Assembly: GCF_900637395.1 (NCBI RefSeq)
Contig: NZ_LR134372.1
Span: 1,116,001-1,180,000, forward strand
Direction of reading: 5' to 3'
DNA: 64,000 nt
Source of the DNA: Campylobacter upsaliensis
GTDB lineage: Bacteria > Campylobacterota > Campylobacteria > Campylobacterales > Campylobacteraceae
In this document: positions 59,592-64,000 of the stretch, one piece after another
Position numbering within the stretch: position 1 is the first letter of the stretch
How the letters are laid out: each line of letters opens with the position of its first letter
The notes under the pieces: model-generated
Seen by the model: the letters and a program-made list of their open reading frames with translations, nothing else
Told to the model about the DNA's origin: nothing
Databases searched by the model: none
Program-made: the position numbers and the translations under genes

Positions 59592-61682
59592 ATGCAAACT
59601 CAACCTAGTATGTTTTTAAACAGAGAGCTTTCTTGGCTTCGCTTTAATTCTCGTGTTTTAGATCAATGTAGCAGAGATTTACCTGTGCTTGAAAGGCTTA
59701 AATTTATAGCCATTTACTGCACAAATTTAGATGAGTTTTATATGATAAGAGTGGCGGGACTTAAGCAACTTTTTAGTGCGGGAGTCAATGCAAGCAGCAG
59801 TGATGAAATGTCTCCTTTAACGCAGCTTAAAGAAATTCGTAAATATCTGCACGAAGAAAAAAAGCTTTTGGAAAAATATTTTCATCAAATTATTAATGAA
59901 CTTTCAAGTGAGAATTTGTTTATCAAATCTTACGAAGAACTTAGTGGCGAACTAAAAGCTAAATGCGATGAGTATTTTTTCTCAAATATCTTCCCCGTTA
60001 TCGTGCCTATCGCCGTGGATGCGACTCACCCCTTTCCGCACCTTAACAATCTTTCTTTTTCTTTGGCGGTTAAAATTTGTGATAAATCTAATCCTGAGCT
60101 GATTAAATTCGGCATGATACGCATTCCTAGAATTTTACCTCGCTTTTATGAGGTCAATTCCAACACCTATGTCCCCATAGAAAGCATAGTTAAACAACAC
60201 GCACAAGAAATTTTCCCGGGCTTTAAGCTTCTTGCTTCGACTGCCTTTAGGGTTACAAGAAATGCTGACATTATCATAGAGGAAGAAGAGGCTGATGATT
60301 TTATGCTTATTTTAGAGCAAGGACTTAAACTGCGTAGAAAAGGGGCTTTTGTGCGTCTTCAAATCGAAGAAAACGCCGATACACAGATTTTAGAATTTCT
60401 TCACACTCACACGAAAATTTTTCATAAAGATGTGTATGAATACTCCACCTTGCTTAATCTCCCATCCCTTTGGCAAATCGTAGGAAATAAGGCTTTTGCG
60501 CATCTTTTAAGCCCTCTTTACACGCCAAAAACCTTGCCGCCTTTTGATGAGAATTTATCCATTTTTGAAGCCATTGATAAAGAAGATGTTTTGATAATCC
60601 AACCTTTTGAAAGCTTTGATCCTGTTTATAAATTCATAAAAGAGGCAAGTGATGATCCTGATGTGATTTCTATAAGAATCACCCTTTATAGAGTAGAAAA
60701 AAATTCAAACATCGTCCAAGCTCTAATAGACGCCGCTAGTGAGGGTAAGCAAGTAACCGTAATGGTCGAGCTAAAAGCACGCTTTGATGAAGAAAATAAC
60801 CTCCACTGGGCTAAAGCCTTAGAAAATGCTGGTGCGCATGTCATTTATGGAATCACAGGTTTTAAGGTGCATGCTAAGGTTTCTCAAGTGATTCGAAAAA
60901 ATGGGGATAAGCTTAAATTTTATATGCATCTTAGCACAGGTAATTATAATGCCTCAAGTGCAAAAATTTACACCGATGTGAGCTATTTTACCTCAAGAAC
61001 GGAATTTGCTAAAGATACGACAAGCTTTTTTCACATACTTTCAGGCTTTAGTAAAAATCGCCGTCTAGAAAGCCTTGCAATGAGTCCCAATCAAATCAAA
61101 GAACAAATTTTAAAAATGATAAAGCTTGAAAGCGAGAAGGGGAGTGAAGGAGTTATCATCGCTAAAATGAATTCGCTAGTTGATGCTGATGTCATCGGTG
61201 CCTTATATGAAGCCTCTTGTAAAGGAGTGCAAATCGATCTAATCGTGCGTGGAATTTGCTGCCTTCGTCCCCATACAGAATATAGCAAAAATATACGCGT
61301 TAGAAGCATAGTGGGTAAATATTTAGAGCATGCTAGAATTTTTTATTTTAAACATAGTAGTCCAAATTATTTTATCTCAAGTGCAGATTGGATGCCTAGA
61401 AATTTGGAAAGAAGACTTGAGCTTATGACGCCTATTTATGATGAGCGTTCCAAAACCAAACTTGCACAATTTTTAAAGCTAGAGCTTAATGACAATGCCC
61501 TAACCTACGAGCTTAAAGAAGATGGAGAATATCACAAACTTACGCCAAAAGAAAAAGATAAAATCATCGATTCTCAACAAACCCTAGAAGAAATTGTGAG
61601 TAAAATTTACAAAACCATACAAAAAGAAAATGATGAAAGTAGAGCAACTCACCTAGCTTCCAAACTTTTCAAGGAGAATTAA
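59592..61682 (+). CDS. ppk: Polyphosphate kinase 1
   Basis: A 696-residue PPK1 that makes inorganic polyphosphate from ATP. The N-terminal [14 protein letters not shown] segment, the autophosphorylated His427 in KVHAKVSQV, the following STGNYN, and a second conserved His in EHARIFYF are intact. Length is normal. In C. jejuni ppk1 supports stress survival and virulence. The 3' end overlaps the convergent phosphatase gene by 4 bp. Confidence 0.96.
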   Translation: MQTQPSMFLNRELSWLRFNSRVLDQCSRDLPVLERLKFIAIYCTNLDEFYMIRVAGLKQLFSAGVNASSSDEMSPLTQLKEIRKYLHEEKKLLEKYFHQIINELSSENLFIKSYEELSGELKAKCDEYFFSNIFPVIVPIAVDATHPFPHLNNLSFSLAVKICDKSNPELIKFGMIRIPRILPRFYEVNSNTYVPIESIVKQHAQEIFPGFKLLASTAFRVTRNADIIIEEEEADDFMLILEQGLKLRRKGAFVRLQIEENADTQILEFLHTHTKIFHKDVYEYSTLLNLPSLWQIVGNKAFAHLLSPLYTPKTLPPFDENLSIFEAIDKEDVLIIQPFESFDPVYKFIKEASDDPDVISIRITLYRVEKNSNIVQALIDAASEGKQVTVMVELKARFDEENNLHWAKALENAGAHVIYGITGFKVHAKVSQVIRKNGDKLKFYMHLSTGNYNASSAKIYTDVSYFTSRTEFAKDTTSFFHILSGFSKNRRLESLAMSPNQIKEQILKMIKLESEKGSEGVIIAKMNSLVDADVIGALYEASCKGVQIDLIVRGICCLRPHTEYSKNIRVRSIVGKYLEHARIFYFKHSSPNYFISSADWMPRNLERRLELMTPIYDERSKTKLAQFLKLELNDNALTYELKEDGEYHKLTPKEKDKIIDSQQTLEEIVSKIYKTIQKENDESRATHLASKLFKEN

Positions 61683-62128
61683 AGCTCCTTGATTAAATTT
61701 TTACAAGCACAAGAAATGATCTCATAAGTTTCGTCAAAATCCCCACTATACCAAGGGTCAGGCACCTCATCATAGCCTAAATTTTTAGCAAAATCTGTCA
61801 TTTTTTTGAGTTTCAATTCCACATTTTGATAACAACGCTTCACATTTCGCAAATTCATACTATCCATAACGATAATTAGCTCATTTTCATCGCACATTTT
61901 TTGCGTTAATTTTTTGCTAGTGAAATTCTTGGCTTTGATATTTTTAGCATTAAGCTTATTTTTCGTGCCTTGATGCATATTCTCGCCATTATGCTCCCCC
62001 GAAGTGCCAGCACTCGAAATTTTAAATTCGCCCTCCCTGCCCTCTTTTTCTAACAAATCCTTCATCACAAATTCAGCCATAGGGGAACGACAAATATTTC
62101 CCAAGCATACAAAAATAATTTTTTTCAT
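61679..62128 (-). CDS. Low-molecular-weight protein tyrosine phosphatase
   Basis: A 149-residue LMW-PTP. The P-loop [10 protein letters not shown] (nucleophile Cys8, Arg14) is at the N-terminus and the general-acid Asp is in [12 protein letters not shown] near residue 121. It has no membrane segment. Substrates are unknown; some bacterial members act on tyrosine kinases of capsule export, but none is encoded here. Confidence 0.9.
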   Translation of the reverse strand: MKKIIFVCLGNICRSPMAEFVMKDLLEKEGREGEFKISSAGTSGEHNGENMHQGTKNKLNAKNIKAKNFTSKKLTQKMCDENELIIVMDSMNLRNVKRCYQNVELKLKKMTDFAKNLGYDEVPDPWYSGDFDETYEIISCACKNLIKEL

Positions 62129-62188
62129 CTCAAACTCCTTTAAAAACTCTATCTTACAACAAATCCCTAAATTGAAAACAAAAGCGTA

Positions 62189-62215
62189 TTAAAAAAAATC
62201 TTTTTTAGTCGATAT
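62189..62215 (+). promoter_or_regulatory. Sigma-28 (FliA) promoter upstream of the hot-dog gene
   Basis: TTAAA (62189-62193) and CGATAT (62210-62215) are separated by 16 nt, matching the Campylobacter flagellar sigma-28 pattern. The spacer starts inside an A8 run. The start codon is 21 bp downstream. C. jejuni Cj0977 is also FliA-controlled. Confidence 0.75.
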
Positions 62216-62235
62216 AGTAGCTAGAAAGGTTTGCT

Positions 62236-62808
62236 ATGAAAAAAGATAATTTTGATGAGGGAACTCAACTAGAGGAATTTGTATCTCAAGAGGATATGGC
62301 GCACATTAAAACAGAGCTTGTAAGCTGTCCTGAGGCAAATAATTCTTTAGTAGGGACGATTACTGCTTTATCTAAAAATTATGCCAAATCTGTGCTAATC
62401 ACAAATTCGGAAATGATTATAGATGAGCAAGGCTTGATTATGGACGCTTTTGTCTTTGCTGCAGCAAATTATGTCGCACAAGCCGCTGTCAATAAGGAAT
62501 TTTCCGTCCTTATAAGCTCAAAGTCCTATTTTTACGCTCCCTTAAAGATGGGCGATATACTAGAGTTAGAAGCACACGCTCTTTTTGATGAAAGTTCAAA
62601 AAAAAGAAGTGTTAAAGTTGTAGGTAGGGTTAAAGAAATTAAAATGTTTGAATCAAGCATACAAATCATTTGCACCGATGATCACATCTTTAAACTTAAA
62701 CGCCCACCAACTCAAGCCGTCAAGCAAGAAGAAGCTCCGCAAACTCCAGCCTCCAACATCAATCCAGAAACTATGGCAGCCTCCCTACTTGCCTCAATGG
62801 GAAAATGA
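62236..62808 (+). CDS. Hot-dog-fold protein, Cj0977-like virulence factor
   Basis: A 190-residue cytoplasmic protein with a hot-dog (acyl-CoA thioesterase-like) fold. The long central helix VFAAANYVAQAAVNKEFSVL and the strands SSKSYFYAPLKMGDILELEA and VKVVGRVKEIKMFESS closely resemble C. jejuni Cj0977. Cj0977 is needed for invasion and is regulated with flagella. No catalytic thioesterase residue is obvious. The C-terminal 25 residues are Pro/Ala/Gln-rich. It is co-ordered with a small lipoprotein and a nuclease as in C. jejuni (Cj0977-Cj0978c-Cj0979c). Confidence 0.87.
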   Translation: MKKDNFDEGTQLEEFVSQEDMAHIKTELVSCPEANNSLVGTITALSKNYAKSVLITNSEMIIDEQGLIMDAFVFAAANYVAQAAVNKEFSVLISSKSYFYAPLKMGDILELEAHALFDESSKKRSVKVVGRVKEIKMFESSIQIICTDDHIFKLKRPPTQAVKQEEAPQTPASNINPETMAASLLASMGK

Positions 62809-62982
62809 CTCTGGCGTCATAGGCACATCAATCCAATTTTTGGGGCATTCTTTATGATATGTCCCACTAGCATCATAATACTCCTTACAATCATCATAGT
62901 AGCGATTTGAAATGCCTCTTTCATTAACAAAACAGCCCGTTAAATTGAAAAGTACGCCTAAAATTATCATATATCGTTTCAT
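62794..62982 (-). CDS. Small lipoprotein (62 residues)
   Basis: Signal peptide and lipobox LTGC (Cys17) are followed by a short Tyr/Cys-rich mature part (RYYDDCKEYYDASG) with two further cysteines. It matches C. jejuni Cj0978c by position and type. It is preceded by AAGGATAAAA and ends 15 bp inside the convergent hot-dog gene. Function unknown. Confidence 0.82.
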   Translation of the reverse strand: MKRYMIILGVLFNLTGCFVNERGISNRYYDDCKEYYDASGTYHKECPKNWIDVPMTPESFSH

Positions 62983-62990
62983 TTTTATCC

Positions 62991-63509
62991 TTATTGATTT
63001 GCCTTACGCCATTTAGATGGCTCTTTAGGATTTTTAGCTTTCCAAAGACCCTTTTTTTGCTCTTTGGCTTTTATTTGCTCTAATTCATAATTCTTAGTCC
63101 AATAAGCCCAAGCATAGCCCTCACTTACCAAACGCCTCCCCACATCTTCGCCTTTTAGTGTGATACGAGCGACTATTCTATCATATCTATCTTTATCTTT
63201 ATAAAAAATTGTAAGGTTTTGATTTAAAACAAGTTGTTGCAAATAAGCTTTTGACTTAGAGCCAAATTCCTGCTTTAATTCAGGTGCGTCAATACCATAA
63301 ATTCGCACCCTCTCTTGTCCCCTAATGCTTAAAATATCTAAAGTATCCCCATCAATTACCCTCACAACTCTAGCTTCAAAGCTTTCATCATTTTGAGTTA
63401 AATTTTGCAAAAAAAGTGCAAATAGCACAAAAATTAAAGCTAAAAATAATTTCTTAGGACTACTTGCAAACTTTCTTAGATTTAAAATTTGTCTTATTTT
63501 CCTTCTCAA
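62991..63509 (-). CDS. Thermonuclease-like (SNase family) secreted nuclease
   Basis: A 172-residue protein with an N-terminal hydrophobic signal/anchor (about 18-38) after a basic start, then a staphylococcal-nuclease domain: VVRVIDGDTLDI (metal Asp), RVRIYGIDAPELKQ (Arg and Glu of the active site), KDRYDRIVARI (second Arg) and a C-terminal EGYAWAYW segment. It is exported or anchored and probably degrades extracellular DNA or RNA; C. jejuni Cj0979c is the equivalent. It lies 8 bp upstream of the lipoprotein gene. Confidence 0.9.
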   Translation of the reverse strand: MRRKIRQILNLRKFASSPKKLFLALIFVLFALFLQNLTQNDESFEARVVRVIDGDTLDILSIRGQERVRIYGIDAPELKQEFGSKSKAYLQQLVLNQNLTIFYKDKDRYDRIVARITLKGEDVGRRLVSEGYAWAYWTKNYELEQIKAKEQKKGLWKAKNPKEPSKWRKANQ

Positions 63510-63566
63510 AATTTACCCTACAAATAAAAAATAATGGCATAATTTTAACAAAATTAAGGAGTAAAT

Positions 63567-64000
63567 ATGCAAGAGGTTATCGAAAATTTTAAAAAAATCT
63601 GTGCAATTCCTCATTGTAGTTTTGAAACAGAACAATTAAAAAATTTTTTAGCAAATTATGCTAAAGAAAGCGGTTTTAAGGTGCAAATTGACAAGGTTGG
63701 CAATATCCACTGCATTAAAGGAGAGCCAAAAATTTGCTTACAAAGTCATTATGATATGGTTTGTATGGGTGATGCACCTATGCTTGAGCTTTACGAGGAA
63801 AATGGCTTTTTAAAAGCTAAAAATGCCTCTTTGGGTGCAGACAATGGCATAGGCGTAGCGATAATGATGGAGGCGATGAAACGCTTTTCAAATTTAGAAT
63901 GTCTCTTTACTAACGATGAAGAGGTGGGACTTTTAGGTGCTAATGGCTTAGAGTGCGAAATCAAAGCCAAAAAACTTTTAAATTTAGACCACGAGGGCGA
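63567..64000 (+). CDS. pepD: Aminoacyl-histidine dipeptidase PepD, N-terminal part (cut by window edge)
   Basis: The first 144 codons of an M20-family metallopeptidase (Xaa-His dipeptidase). ATG at 63567 follows AAGGAG. The first zinc ligand His lies in LQSHYDMVC, the bridging Asp in LGADNGIGVA and the general-base Glu in NDEEVGLLGA. It follows the Cj0977-Cj0979 block as in C. jejuni (Cj0980). The rest of the gene lies beyond the window. Confidence 0.92.
   Translation, partial: MQEVIENFKKICAIPHCSFETEQLKNFLANYAKESGFKVQIDKVGNIHCIKGEPKICLQSHYDMVCMGDAPMLELYEENGFLKAKNASLGADNGIGVAIMMEAMKRFSNLECLFTNDEEVGLLGANGLECEIKAKKLLNLDHEG

Overview
The window is AT-rich, densely packed DNA from a Campylobacter chromosome. 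The evidence is the complete N-linked protein glycosylation (pgl) gene set, the waaC-htrB-lgtF lipooligosaccharide (LOS) start, the chuZABCD haem genes, flgPQ, and long poly-G contingency tracts. Gene order is close to C. jejuni in blocks, but the blocks are rearranged. This points to a thermotolerant relative such as the C. upsaliensis/C. helveticus branch; that placement is inference. No tRNA, rRNA, IS element, prophage or CRISPR array was seen, and no intergenic gap exceeds about 255 bp.

Layout. 1-3074: partial hisC (minus) diverging from a three-gene surface-glycan cassette (HAD phosphatase, bifunctional nucleotidyltransferase/kinase-like protein with a 15-G tract, nucleotidyltransferase). 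3049-9591: marC, msrB, a DUF455 protein, pssA, psd, ftsH, prmA, cheY, in C. jejuni order. 9673-13513: pglG-pglF-pglE. 13557-17621: recG, an M16-like protein, mqnC. 17683-21238: a two-gene restriction-modification system in which a nuclease domain is fused to the methyltransferase. 21281-28313: Fur-type haem/iron genes chuZ, chuABCD, tonB, exbD, exbB. 28456-35706: an MFS exporter, then flhX, a FliK-like protein, a second MFS protein, a small membrane protein, an AtpI/AtpZ-like protein, hemL and a cytochrome c. 35703-46105: the remaining pgl locus (pglD, C, A, B, J, I, H, K and gne). 46151-51450: an exonuclease, then waaC, htrB, lgtF and a frameshifted GT4 gene. 51477-56290: flgQ, flgP, gyrA, a comF-like gene, mapA. 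56420-61682: murD, an APS-kinase-like gene, a DUF2972 gene with a 14-G tract, ppk. 61679-64000: a tyrosine phosphatase, a hot-dog-fold virulence protein with a sigma-28 promoter, a small lipoprotein, a thermonuclease, and partial pepD.

How the genes work together. PglF, PglE and PglD make UDP-diNAcBac. PglC, A, J, H and I build the undecaprenyl-linked heptasaccharide with GalNAc supplied by Gne. PglK flips it and PglB transfers it to proteins. Unlike the contiguous C. jejuni locus, pglGFE is about 22 kb from pglDCABJIHK here, and PglB carries an in-frame insertion of about 77 residues that adds hydrophobic segments. The chu/tonB/exb block forms one haem-uptake system: receptor, energiser, ABC importer and haem oxygenase.

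The most noteworthy points are two separate phase-variable surface-modification modules (the 5' cassette and the APS-kinase-like/DUF2972 pair), the fused nuclease-methyltransferase system with a palindrome over its translation start, the doubly frameshifted LOS glycosyltransferase, the PglB insertion, and clear sigma-54 and sigma-28 promoters before flgP and the hot-dog gene.
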